Assembly: GCF_042646165.1 (NCBI RefSeq)
Contig: NZ_JBHRTC010000021.1
DNA length: 64,000 bases
From: Microbaculum marinum
GTDB lineage: Bacteria > Pseudomonadota > Alphaproteobacteria > Rhizobiales > Tepidamorphaceae
Reading direction: 5' to 3' (one strand)
The position numbers were made by a program, and so were the translations under genes. Below, in pieces: positions 1 to 7,750 of this stretch. Under the pieces are notes generated by a model that worked only from the letters and a program-made list of their open reading frames with translations, was not told the origin of the DNA and did no database searches. Numbering within the stretch: position 1 is the first letter of the stretch; every line of letters starts with the position of its first letter.

Positions 1-1
1 G

Positions 2-685
2 TGGCTCCGCCAGCTCAACCGCAGCGGCGTCACGGTCGGCGCCATGTGCACCGGCGCCTGGATCCTGGCCAGGGCCGGCCTGCTCGACGGCAAGCGCTGC
101 GCCATCCACTGGGAGAACCTGCCCGGCTTCGCCGAGGCGTTTCCGGAAGCCGAGATCTACGCCGACCTCTTCGAGGTCGACAAGAACATCTATACCTGCG
201 CCGGCGGGACGGCCTCGCTGGACATGATGCTGAACCTGATCGATGCCGATCACGGCGAGACGGTGGTCAACCGCGTCTGCGAGCAGGCGCTCACCGACAG
301 GGTGCGCGGCCCGCACGACCGGCAGCGGCTGCCGCTGCGGGCGAGGCTCGGCATCCACAACTCGAAGGTTCTCACTATCATCGAGCTGATGGAGGCCAAC
401 ATCGCCGAGCCGTTGTCGCTCGTCGAGCTCGCCCGCTACGCCGGACTGTCGCGCCGCCAGATCGAGCGCCTGTTCAGGCGCACGATGGGGCGTTCTCCGG
501 CGCGCTACTATCTGGAACTGCGGCTCGACCGGGCGCGGCATCTGCTGCTTCAGTCCAATCTGCCGGTCGTCGAGGTCGCGGTCGCCTGCGGCTTCGTTTC
601 CGCCTCGCACTTTTCCAAGTGCTACCGCGAATTCTACGGCCGCTCCCCGCTGATGGAACGTCGCGAACGCGAAGCCGTGGCGTGA
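2..685 (+). CDS. GlxA-type AraC-family transcriptional regulator, 5' partial
   Basis: The reading frame is open from the first bases of the window, so the N-terminus is missing. What remains is the end of a DJ-1/PfpI-like amidotransferase fold (a GAMCTGAWILA nucleophile-elbow segment and a TCAGGTASLDMML segment), then a linker, then an AraC-type double helix-turn-helix with the usual LARYAGLSRRQIERLFR and VAVACGFVSASHFSKCYREF signatures. This architecture is the GlxA-like family of cytoplasmic DNA-binding regulators. Several members control glycine betaine, carnitine or related quaternary-amine catabolism. A dimethylglycine dehydrogenase-like gene lies about 7 kb away, but the link is only a guess. 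The next gene starts 13 nt downstream on the same strand. Confidence 0.85.
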   Translation, partial: WLRQLNRSGVTVGAMCTGAWILARAGLLDGKRCAIHWENLPGFAEAFPEAEIYADLFEVDKNIYTCAGGTASLDMMLNLIDADHGETVVNRVCEQALTDRVRGPHDRQRLPLRARLGIHNSKVLTIIELMEANIAEPLSLVELARYAGLSRRQIERLFRRTMGRSPARYYLELRLDRARHLLLQSNLPVVEVAVACGFVSASHFSKCYREFYGRSPLMERREREAVA

Positions 686-698
686 CCGGGGCCGCCGA

Positions 699-1760
699 AT
701 GAGCCCTCCGCGCTGGTTCCTGTGGATCGTCGTCGTCGCGATCATGCTGTGGGGCCTGACGGCGGCACGGGCATACCTGATCCCGATCGCCATCGCTCTG
801 GTGCTGTTCAGCCTGCTCGCCGCGCTGATCGACTGGATCACCAAGCTGCACGTCGGACGGTGGTCCGTGCCGCGGCCGCTGGCCACGGTGATCGGATTGA
901 TCATCATTGCCTACGGGCTGTCCCTGATGGTCTCCGTGCTCTCCTCCCAGGTCGAGGCGGTGATCGCGGCGAGCCCGCGCTACATCTCCCGCATCGAGGC
1001 GCTGTTGTCCGATGCCGCCGAGTTCTTCGGCCGCGACATTGCCGAGGATCTTCAGAAGGCCCTGTCCGAAATCAATCTGGCGGCCCGCATTCCCGGCCTG
1101 GTCGGTTCGGCGGGAGCGACCGTGACGACGATCACCCTGATCGTTCTCTACATGGGCTTCATGTTCGTCGAGCGCGGCGCGTTCCAGCGGAAGCTCGACC
1201 GCCTGCTGCCGGATCATGACCAGGCAAGCCGCGTCCGCGCGGTGATCCTGTCCATCTCCGACAGCGTGCAGCGATACTTCACGATCAAGCTGTTCGTCAG
1301 CGCCCTGACCGGTCTTGCCGCCTATGCGGTGATGAAGCCGATGGGCCTGGATTTCGCGGAAACCTGGGCGCTGCTGGCCGTCCTGTTGAACTTCATCCCG
1401 AACATCGGGTCGGCGATCGCCACCATCCTGCCGGCGATCGTGGCGCTGGTTCAGTTCGACACGCTTGGTCCGTTCCTGGTGATCGCATTCGGCGTGAGCA
1501 CGATCCAGCTCGTCATCGGCAATTTCGTCGAGCCGGCGCTGATGGGGCGCTCGCTGAACCTCAGCCCGCTGGTCATCATCCTGTCGCTGACGTTCTGGGC
1601 CTTCGTCTGGGGCATCGTCGGGATGTTCCTGTCGGTGCCCATCATGGTGATCGTGCTGATCGTCTGTTCGCAGATCCCCGCCTGGCGGCCGGTTGCGGTG
1701 ATCCTGTCTCGGGACGGCCGGATTCCCGACAGCGAAATTGCCAACGATCCTGTTGCCTGA
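699..1760 (+). CDS. AI-2E family transporter (PerM/DUF20-like membrane protein)
   Basis: A 353-residue polytopic inner-membrane protein. Hydrophobic stretches at the N-terminus (about residues 5-45 and 60-85) are followed by a soluble middle part and a C-terminal membrane block. That block holds the NFIPNIGSAIATILPA and NFVEPALMGRSLNLSPL segments characteristic of the AI-2E transporter/PerM family. Members export small molecules or act as Na+/H+ antiporters. The substrate cannot be told from sequence, and the autoinducer-2 name is historical. The gene starts 13 nt after the upstream regulator on the same strand and may be co-transcribed with it. Confidence 0.85.
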   Translation: MSPPRWFLWIVVVAIMLWGLTAARAYLIPIAIALVLFSLLAALIDWITKLHVGRWSVPRPLATVIGLIIIAYGLSLMVSVLSSQVEAVIAASPRYISRIEALLSDAAEFFGRDIAEDLQKALSEINLAARIPGLVGSAGATVTTITLIVLYMGFMFVERGAFQRKLDRLLPDHDQASRVRAVILSISDSVQRYFTIKLFVSALTGLAAYAVMKPMGLDFAETWALLAVLLNFIPNIGSAIATILPAIVALVQFDTLGPFLVIAFGVSTIQLVIGNFVEPALMGRSLNLSPLVIILSLTFWAFVWGIVGMFLSVPIMVIVLIVCSQIPAWRPVAVILSRDGRIPDSEIANDPVA

Positions 1761-1988
1761 GGGCCCGACCGCCCTGCCGGCTGGCTGGAGAGGGTGGTGC
1801 GGCTGAGTTTCTCTCTTCGATTGAAACCGGCTTGTCGGCGCGGCCGGACTCGTGCGACGCTGTGGCGACAGCATCCGCGCAGCAAGTCGATCCATTCGGC
1901 GGGACCGCGAATGACGACCGACGCGGCCTGACAACGGCCGCCCTGCGATTGCGAGGCTGGCGTCTCGTGGGGAAATGGGGCGGCCTTC

Positions 1989-3815
1989 ATGACATCTCTT
2001 TCGATCGGACCATCGCGCTGGCGGGTGCGTGGAGCTTCGCTGCGGCTCCTGCTTGCCGGAGCCCTCGGGCTGGCGGCCGACGCGGCGCTGGCCGATCACG
2101 TCACCTACAAGGGCATCGCCGATACCTTCGCTGGGTCGTTCGTCGCCAACGGCCAGGCCGTCGGCGTCGGCGTCGCGATCATCGACGGCCCGCGCAGGCC
2201 GAGGTTCTTCACCTACGGCGATGCGGTGGCGAAAACCGGCAGGCCGCTGAGGCCCGGCTCGCTGTTCCGGATGGGATCCGTCTCCAAGGTCTTCACGATG
2301 AACCTGCTCGGACAGCGGATGCACGCAGGAAAAATCGACCCCGGACAGTCGCTGTCGGACTTCTCGGCCCGGATCGGGACGATGAAGCCGCTCACCTCGC
2401 AGATGACGATCCAGCAGCTGGCGACCTTCACCGGAGGCGTCATCGACACGCCGCCGATATGCGATGACGACCATCTTCCCCCGGGCTGCTTCCCGAATTC
2501 CCTGCCGAGTATCGCCGAGTATCCGGTTCCCGATTTCGCCGAATACATCCGGAACATCCTCCCCAGGAACTACCAGGCGCCGGGCTGCCCGCCCAGGTGT
2601 CCCTATGTCGACTCCCTGCCCTCCACCTACAACTACTCCAACTACAGTGCGGCCCTGATCGGCCTGCTGATCGGCGGCAAGCCGGACGCGCCCCTGAGCA
2701 ACCCGGCGGTGCGGGGCTGGTTCAGGGCGGTCAGGAAGGACATCCTGAAGCCCCTTCGCCTGAACGACACCTTCCTCACGGTGCCGGCCGGCAAGCGGTC
2801 GCGCGAGGTCGCAGGATACGATCCGGCCACGGCTTCGCCGGACGTGAGCAACGGCATGATCGTCAAGGCGGTCGTTGACAGCCGTGGCAGCAACTATTCG
2901 CAGACGCCGCAGGTCGAGGTCATCGGCGGCGGCAGCGGGGCGAAAGTCACCGCCACGCTCGGCAAGTGCCTCAGGGACAGCGCCGACTGTTCGCAATACG
3001 ACCCGTGCCTGGCCGGAGATACCGATTGTCAGGTCGTCGCGCTGACGGTGCAGACGCAGGGCAGCGGCTATGTGCTTCCGCCCGTCATCACGTTCGAAGA
3101 CGCTGACGGCGTTGCAGCCGACGCGATCATTTCGGGCGGCAAGGTCGTCGGGGTCAGGATCCTCGCGGGCGGCTCGGGACTTGAAGCCGCCCCGCAGGTC
3201 ACGATTCGCGGCGGCCAGCCGGACGGCGGCACACCGGCCCGGCTTCAGGCGGTGGTCTCCGGCGGCACGGTCACCTATGTCCGGGTCATCGATCCGGGGT
3301 CGGGCTATGCCGACCGGTTGGCGGTCGTGATCGCACCGGGCGAGCGGACCACCATTCCCCGCTCGTCGATGGCGCCGGCGGGCTTCCTGGTCTCGAGCCT
3401 GAAGAACCTGTCGGCCTTCACGCGGGCCGCCTTCGCCGCCGACGGCAAGCTCGGCGCGCGGAAGTCCCGGATCAGGGAGGGCTTCAGGATCTCAGAAGAG
3501 CCCTACGTGTGTCTGATGGGCCCGCCCGCCCCCGGCAACTGCCCGGACGGCTCGAAGAGCGGCTACGCCTGGGTGGTCCATCCCGGCGACGGGTCGACCG
3601 GCAGGCCACAGGTCGTTTCCAAGGACGGCGGGATTTCCGGCTACTCCACCTTCGTCACCTTCATGGCCGACCTGGAGCTCGGCGTCGTCGTCTCGGTCAA
3701 CACGCGCCCCGATGCGGGCGGACTGCCGCCGGCGGTCCTGCTCGGGCAGGACATCCTCAACGCGGTCTACTACGAGTGCCGGCGCTACGGCTTTGGCCAC
3801 GGCCGGTGCCAGTGA
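1989..3815 (+). CDS. Secreted beta-lactamase-fold serine hydrolase with Gly-Ser-Gly-Tyr repeat insert
   Basis: A 608-residue exported protein. Residues 1-35 form a signal peptide ending in ALA. The class C beta-lactamase/DD-peptidase motifs are present: SxxK at S97-K100 (nucleophile Ser97), YSN at 216-218, and a third-motif-like KDGG about 60 residues from the C-terminus. Between the second and third motifs, residues about 288-452 form an insert of roughly four glycine-rich beta repeats. Each centres on a GSNY/GSGY/GSGL/GSGY turn followed by P.V.I. This insert is not part of the catalytic fold and resembles repeats seen in phage fibre and surface proteins. The likely role is a periplasmic or surface peptidase/esterase. 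The natural substrate is unknown. Confidence 0.8.
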   Translation: MTSLSIGPSRWRVRGASLRLLLAGALGLAADAALADHVTYKGIADTFAGSFVANGQAVGVGVAIIDGPRRPRFFTYGDAVAKTGRPLRPGSLFRMGSVSKVFTMNLLGQRMHAGKIDPGQSLSDFSARIGTMKPLTSQMTIQQLATFTGGVIDTPPICDDDHLPPGCFPNSLPSIAEYPVPDFAEYIRNILPRNYQAPGCPPRCPYVDSLPSTYNYSNYSAALIGLLIGGKPDAPLSNPAVRGWFRAVRKDILKPLRLNDTFLTVPAGKRSREVAGYDPATASPDVSNGMIVKAVVDSRGSNYSQTPQVEVIGGGSGAKVTATLGKCLRDSADCSQYDPCLAGDTDCQVVALTVQTQGSGYVLPPVITFEDADGVAADAIISGGKVVGVRILAGGSGLEAAPQVTIRGGQPDGGTPARLQAVVSGGTVTYVRVIDPGSGYADRLAVVIAPGERTTIPRSSMAPAGFLVSSLKNLSAFTRAAFAADGKLGARKSRIREGFRISEEPYVCLMGPPAPGNCPDGSKSGYAWVVHPGDGSTGRPQVVSKDGGISGYSTFVTFMADLELGVVVSVNTRPDAGGLPPAVLLGQDILNAVYYECRRYGFGHGRCQ

Positions 3816-4427
3816 GGCAGGGGGAGGCCGGCAGGATTCTCCCGGGCGTGGCGGGCCGCCTGATTGGTCCCACGGTGTGATGAAATCAGTTCATATCACC
3901 CGGATTGGCGGGATCAGCTGTGGGGCAGGTACTTCACGGCAGCGCCACAAGAAGCACGCCATCCGAGCGTGCGACACGGCGATCGACGGCTCCGATCAAA
4001 GAGCTAGCGGCCCAATATGGCTCAATTAGAAGACCGTCGCCAAGTGGCGCAAGCGGGCCTTCCTCCACGATGCCCCAACTGGCCTGAACGAACGAGAAGG
4101 TCCATCAACAAACAGAAGCCGCATAGCACTTCTTCGCGATATCAGAGTTGTAAGCGCCTTTTGGCGCGTCTGATCCTGAGTCAGTGCCCTTCAGAAACCC
4201 AACGCTTGAGTCTGAAGCGCAATGATGCCGTCATCGATGAACTTGTTATGAGACTACCCCTGTTGGGGGTGCATAGCACTGAACGGCAATATAAGTCTAC
4301 TCTTGCGAAGAACACCGAGGTGGCAGGATATACTGATCTCGATAGCAATGGCTTTGCCCCCGCTTTGACTGGCTGAAATCCGTCGTCCAATCGCGGATTG
4401 CCGGGAAGTCCGAGCAGCGCTCTGCGG
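3816..4427. other. 612-nt stretch without an intact gene
   Basis: This interval has a visibly lower GC content than its flanks. It holds a decayed IS481-type transposase N-terminus, described separately. The rest (about 4105-4427) has only short open frames without recognisable domains or convincing ribosome sites. It marks the left edge of the small island that carries the wall hydrolase. Confidence 0.6.
3920..4106 (+). pseudogene. Decayed N-terminal fragment of an IS481-family transposase
   Basis: Starting at a GTG at 3920, the frame reads VGQVLHGSA and then STAPIKELAAQYG. After a frameshift near 4025 it continues as KTVAKWRKRAFLHDAPTG. These are the consecutive landmarks of the helix-turn-helix N-terminus of IS481-type transposases. 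The DDE catalytic core is absent and the similarity stops around 4106, so this is a remnant and not an active element. No intact terminal inverted repeats were identified. It borders the island carrying the bifunctional wall hydrolase. Confidence 0.6.
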
Positions 4428-5687
4428 TCATTTTCCCGGCTCGCTCAAACTCCGCTCTCGAAGGGCGCTCTGCAGCGTATTCTCAGTGGAATTGAGGATG
4501 CTGGGAACAAGCCGTTCGGAAAATCCGGCGAGAAAGCACCAGAACACCAGCAAGGCCAATGCCTCGCGTGGCACGATCACCGTTAAAGCGTAGTCGTCTT
4601 CTGATGGGTTAATGCGCGGGACGATTGTAGATGGATGAGTATCTGGCGCGGCGGAGCTCCCGACCTCTTCTTCGGCGGGGACCGAAGTGCCGCCTTCAGC
4701 AGTCTGGGCCTGCGCAGACCCAGAAGCAGTGCCTCCCGCCCGTCCACCGACCCCCGCTGGCGATTGTTGGGCGCTGGATTGAGGCTCAATTATATCAATC
4801 TTGTATTGCGAAAACCCCGCGTCTTCGAATTCAGGGAAGAGTCGACCATCTATCATGTCAGAACGAAGAAAGAAAAAAACAATCAAAGCGCCGCACATGC
4901 CTATGCACCCCCGAAACAACAACGAAAAATATCCTCTCGAGGTCTTTAGCTCGTCAATCGTCATCTGGTCCCCGCGAGTGGCGACGTATTGCAGTCTGCT
5001 GAAATATGCGCCGAACAAGCCAGCCGTGAGCGCCGCGTAAAGACTGACACCTGAATAGAGTCTTGTCAGGACACGTGGCGTGCCCCAAATGGCGGCATCA
5101 GCATAAATCAGGATGTAGGGAAGAAGGAAAAGAATCGCCGAAACGATGCACATTTGAACGATGCGCTGCGTCACGTCCCGGATGAGGGGCCTCGCGTAAT
5201 ACTTGCGCTGTATGCTCCAATGTATTTCTTCGAGAATCTTGAGGAGCAACGATCGAAGCGGAACTTCAGCGCCCGATTTTAATGAAGGCGGCGTGGCATC
5301 GTCAAGAGCAGCGGCTCTCGCCGTAGCGAACGCGATACGAAGTTCGGGCTCTGTCCGGACCCTTTCACCTTTCGCCTCGTCAAGGCGCTCGCTGATCGTC
5401 TCGATCAAGCTCTCTGGCGGCTCGATCATCGCCAAAAGACGCTCTAACCGGTAGGCCTCCGTCCACGCCGCATCCTCCGTTACGCTTACGACGTTCAGGA
5501 GCTTTTCGCGGCCTTCTTTGACCTCGGCGTGAATCTTTGCATCGCTCTCACTTAGGACGCGGCCAGTTGCCAGCCAATGCAGGCGCACATCCAGCTTGCT
5601 CAGGAAAAAGCGCAGCATCGTGTCTGCCTCGACGGCGTATGCTTGATCCGAGGAAGAAGACTTACTATCCTGCAAAGACGTGGTCAT
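4428..5687 (-). CDS. Hypothetical inner-membrane protein paired with wall hydrolase
   Basis: A 419-residue protein that I do not recognise. The open frame runs further upstream, but the ATG at 5685-5687 is preferred: it follows a GAGGG motif and avoids a long overlap with the upstream gene, which ends at 5695. The N-terminal half (about 1-180) is hydrophilic, charged and helical. Four hydrophobic segments follow, one near residues 186-210, a pair near 220-285 and one near the C-terminus. They are separated by a Ser/Gly/Pro/Glu-rich, probably extracytoplasmic loop of about 90 residues. It starts 7 nt after the stop of the GH19-M15 hydrolase and is probably translated with it, which suggests a joint role. 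Base composition is less GC-rich than that of the core genes. Confidence 0.65.
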   Translation of the reverse strand: MTTSLQDSKSSSSDQAYAVEADTMLRFFLSKLDVRLHWLATGRVLSESDAKIHAEVKEGREKLLNVVSVTEDAAWTEAYRLERLLAMIEPPESLIETISERLDEAKGERVRTEPELRIAFATARAAALDDATPPSLKSGAEVPLRSLLLKILEEIHWSIQRKYYARPLIRDVTQRIVQMCIVSAILFLLPYILIYADAAIWGTPRVLTRLYSGVSLYAALTAGLFGAYFSRLQYVATRGDQMTIDELKTSRGYFSLLFRGCIGMCGALIVFFFLRSDMIDGRLFPEFEDAGFSQYKIDIIEPQSSAQQSPAGVGGRAGGTASGSAQAQTAEGGTSVPAEEEVGSSAAPDTHPSTIVPRINPSEDDYALTVIVPREALALLVFWCFLAGFSERLVPSILNSTENTLQSALRERSLSEPGK

Positions 5688-5694
5688 TAAGCCC

Positions 5695-7272
5695 TCATTG
5701 CAGGCGCGCAAACTGGAAGTGCATCCAGTCGTAGTTGCGCTCCCGTCCAAGGCCGACTGCTCCTTCTGCATAGACGAATTCCCAGAACGCATCATATTCG
5801 GGTGCATCCAGTGCAGCCTCGTCGCGCCCCATCTTGAGCGCGTTGCGCTCGGGATCCACGTCCCAGGCGATGCCGTAGGCATGCATCGACCAGCTCGTCC
5901 CACCGCGCTTCTTACGCACATTCAGACAGCCTCCGAACATGTCTAGGCGGAGGCGACGCAATTCTTCTAGGCCGTAGTGCTTTAAGGTTCGCGTCCAGAT
6001 CCGCTCGAGGGATTCGCTGACGAGAGAATGGCATTGTACCTGGCGCACGATCTTTGCCGGGTCCCAAGCGAGTTTCATAGGAAATGGGAGCTGCAGATAG
6101 ACCTGATTACTGCCGGGTGCCCCGAAATATTCTTGGACGCCGGATTCCGTGGGCCAGTTGGACTTTGCGGTAGAGTCCGTGAAGGCAGGCGCGACATTCG
6201 ACCTGCGACCAACGGTTCGGTCATCTTCTTCCTCGTCGGTAGCCCCCTTGTCCTCGTCACGCCAATTCTCTTCCGCGGTCGGGACGCCGCCGTTCGCTAT
6301 ACGCGTCACATAAATATCAAAGGCGGCACGCGTCTGCGGCCCCAAGAGCCCATCGATCGCTCCGACCTCGATGCCATCAATGCGGCAGAGGGCCTGTAGG
6401 GAGGCAATGATCAGGCGCAGTTCCGGCCACTCTGAAATTCCGGTCACGCGCTGGTTCTTGAGCAGCGCCTTGATGGCCGTTTCCGTAGCGGCACCGTAGA
6501 TGCCGTCGACCTCAGCTAAATAAAGGCCCATCCCCTTAAGCCGATTTTGAACTTCTCGCAGATCCATTGCCACGTATCGTCCCGGCATTCCGGCCGAAGG
6601 CGGTGCAGTGCCTCTACCAATCACCGTGCGCACCTTCCGCAGCCATTCCTTGCGATCTTCAAAGCCGTTTGGCATGCCTCTCGAACGAGCGTTGCCTAGG
6701 TTGATAGCCCGAGAAATGGAAAGGAGGTCATCGGCGTCTGCATACGTATTGAGCCTGCCCTCCCTCCATTCTGCTACGGCGGGCTTCAGGGCGTGCGCGG
6801 CTGAGACGATCAACTCCGGATTGGTCTCAAAATCTACGCCGGACAGGCTACCCATACGGCGGTAGTTGTAGCGTCCCGTAGTCTGCATCAGCCCGCCGCC
6901 ACGGTATTTGTAACCATCGCCAGCTTTCACATTGCCGAGTTCCGCGGCCTTGTGCAGATTGCCAAGGCCATAGACGCGTTCAGCGATCTCCTCCTGCCTG
7001 TGAGCAAGTCGGCGCGCTTCGGCCTCATCAATACCGGCGGAATGGCGACCCACCCCGAACACCGCCAGAAGGCGTTCAACGCGGTAGTTCATGCTTTCCC
7101 ATTCCACCCGAAGACCACCAGATTCATGCAGCACTTGCGCAAGAAAATGCGCTAAACGTGCGGGTGTATTGATCTCGTTTTCTTCGAGCAAAAGGTCTCC
7201 CGCCTCGATTGCGGCCAAATAATTTTCACGGGCGAGCGGCGCTACTGCACGGACAAGGTCAATTCCACGCAT
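5695..7272 (-). CDS. Bifunctional peptidoglycan hydrolase: GH19 + two PG-binding modules + M15 peptidase
   Basis: A 525-residue protein. The ATG at 7270-7272 is chosen because a GGAGG lies 6 nt upstream; an in-frame ATG at 7356 has no such site. Residues 1-220 are a GH19 chitinase/lysozyme-like domain with putative catalytic Glu50 in LHESGG and the YKYRGGGLMQTT motif at 121-132. Residues about 232-275 and 283-320 are two peptidoglycan-binding repeats (VDGIYGAAT and IDGLLGPQT). An acidic linker leads to a C-terminal M15/VanY-type peptidase with a complete zinc triad: H464 and D471 in SMHAYGIAWD, and H518 in DWMHFQF. No signal peptide is visible. The layout resembles modular phage endolysins or delivered wall-degrading effectors. 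It cuts both glycan and peptide, by family inference. Confidence 0.85.
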   Translation of the reverse strand: MRGIDLVRAVAPLARENYLAAIEAGDLLLEENEINTPARLAHFLAQVLHESGGLRVEWESMNYRVERLLAVFGVGRHSAGIDEAEARRLAHRQEEIAERVYGLGNLHKAAELGNVKAGDGYKYRGGGLMQTTGRYNYRRMGSLSGVDFETNPELIVSAAHALKPAVAEWREGRLNTYADADDLLSISRAINLGNARSRGMPNGFEDRKEWLRKVRTVIGRGTAPPSAGMPGRYVAMDLREVQNRLKGMGLYLAEVDGIYGAATETAIKALLKNQRVTGISEWPELRLIIASLQALCRIDGIEVGAIDGLLGPQTRAAFDIYVTRIANGGVPTAEENWRDEDKGATDEEEDDRTVGRRSNVAPAFTDSTAKSNWPTESGVQEYFGAPGSNQVYLQLPFPMKLAWDPAKIVRQVQCHSLVSESLERIWTRTLKHYGLEELRRLRLDMFGGCLNVRKKRGGTSWSMHAYGIAWDVDPERNALKMGRDEAALDAPEYDAFWEFVYAEGAVGLGRERNYDWMHFQFARLQ

Positions 7273-7750
7273 CCCGGCACCTCCGGAAGACAGCAAATAG
7301 CAATAACCTATGTAAGGCGAGTTTACTCGGACCTGCAACCATTTTCTAGTGCCCATATGATCGCTAGCCGCACACCTAATGCTCGTGAGGTACTAGAAAC
7401 CCCGAAGGGTAGCTGTGTGTTCGACGCGCTGTGGTTGGCCAGGTCTGGGCTGATGATAGTTGGCATATTCCGAACGCATCCCGCAGCGCCGGACACCGCA
7501 GCCTTTGCACATCGTTTTGGTCGTCAAGTTGCTGAGTTCCACGTCCCTGTTGTGGTTTTGGGATGCCTGCTTGCCGGTCATGCGCACGACTGACTAGTCA
7601 TCCACTGATGATTGATTCTCGTCAGGCGTTGAACAGGGATTGAGGCCGGTGCGGCAGTCATAAAACCAAGCGTTAGGCGTGCCGGTTGAGAACATGGCTC
7701 TACTACAGGCCGCATCCAGACTGTGGCTCCGAAGGCTTAGAGTCCACGAC
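7273..7750. other. 478-nt intergenic stretch, no gene seen
   Basis: No open frame here has a convincing start, ribosome site or recognisable domain. Base composition is lower in GC than in the core genes on the right. It probably holds the promoter of the wall-hydrolase pair, reading leftward, and the right boundary of that island. No tRNA or repeat was recognised at the boundary. Confidence 0.5.

Noticed and set aside
474..2996. 840-codon open frame on the minus strand
   Set aside because: It is antisense to the AraC, AI-2E and serine hydrolase genes, Arg/His/Asp-rich without domains, and a by-product of high GC.
7357..7593. 78-codon frame next to the wall hydrolase
   Set aside because: No ribosome site, no domain, and an overlapping antisense frame is equally open.
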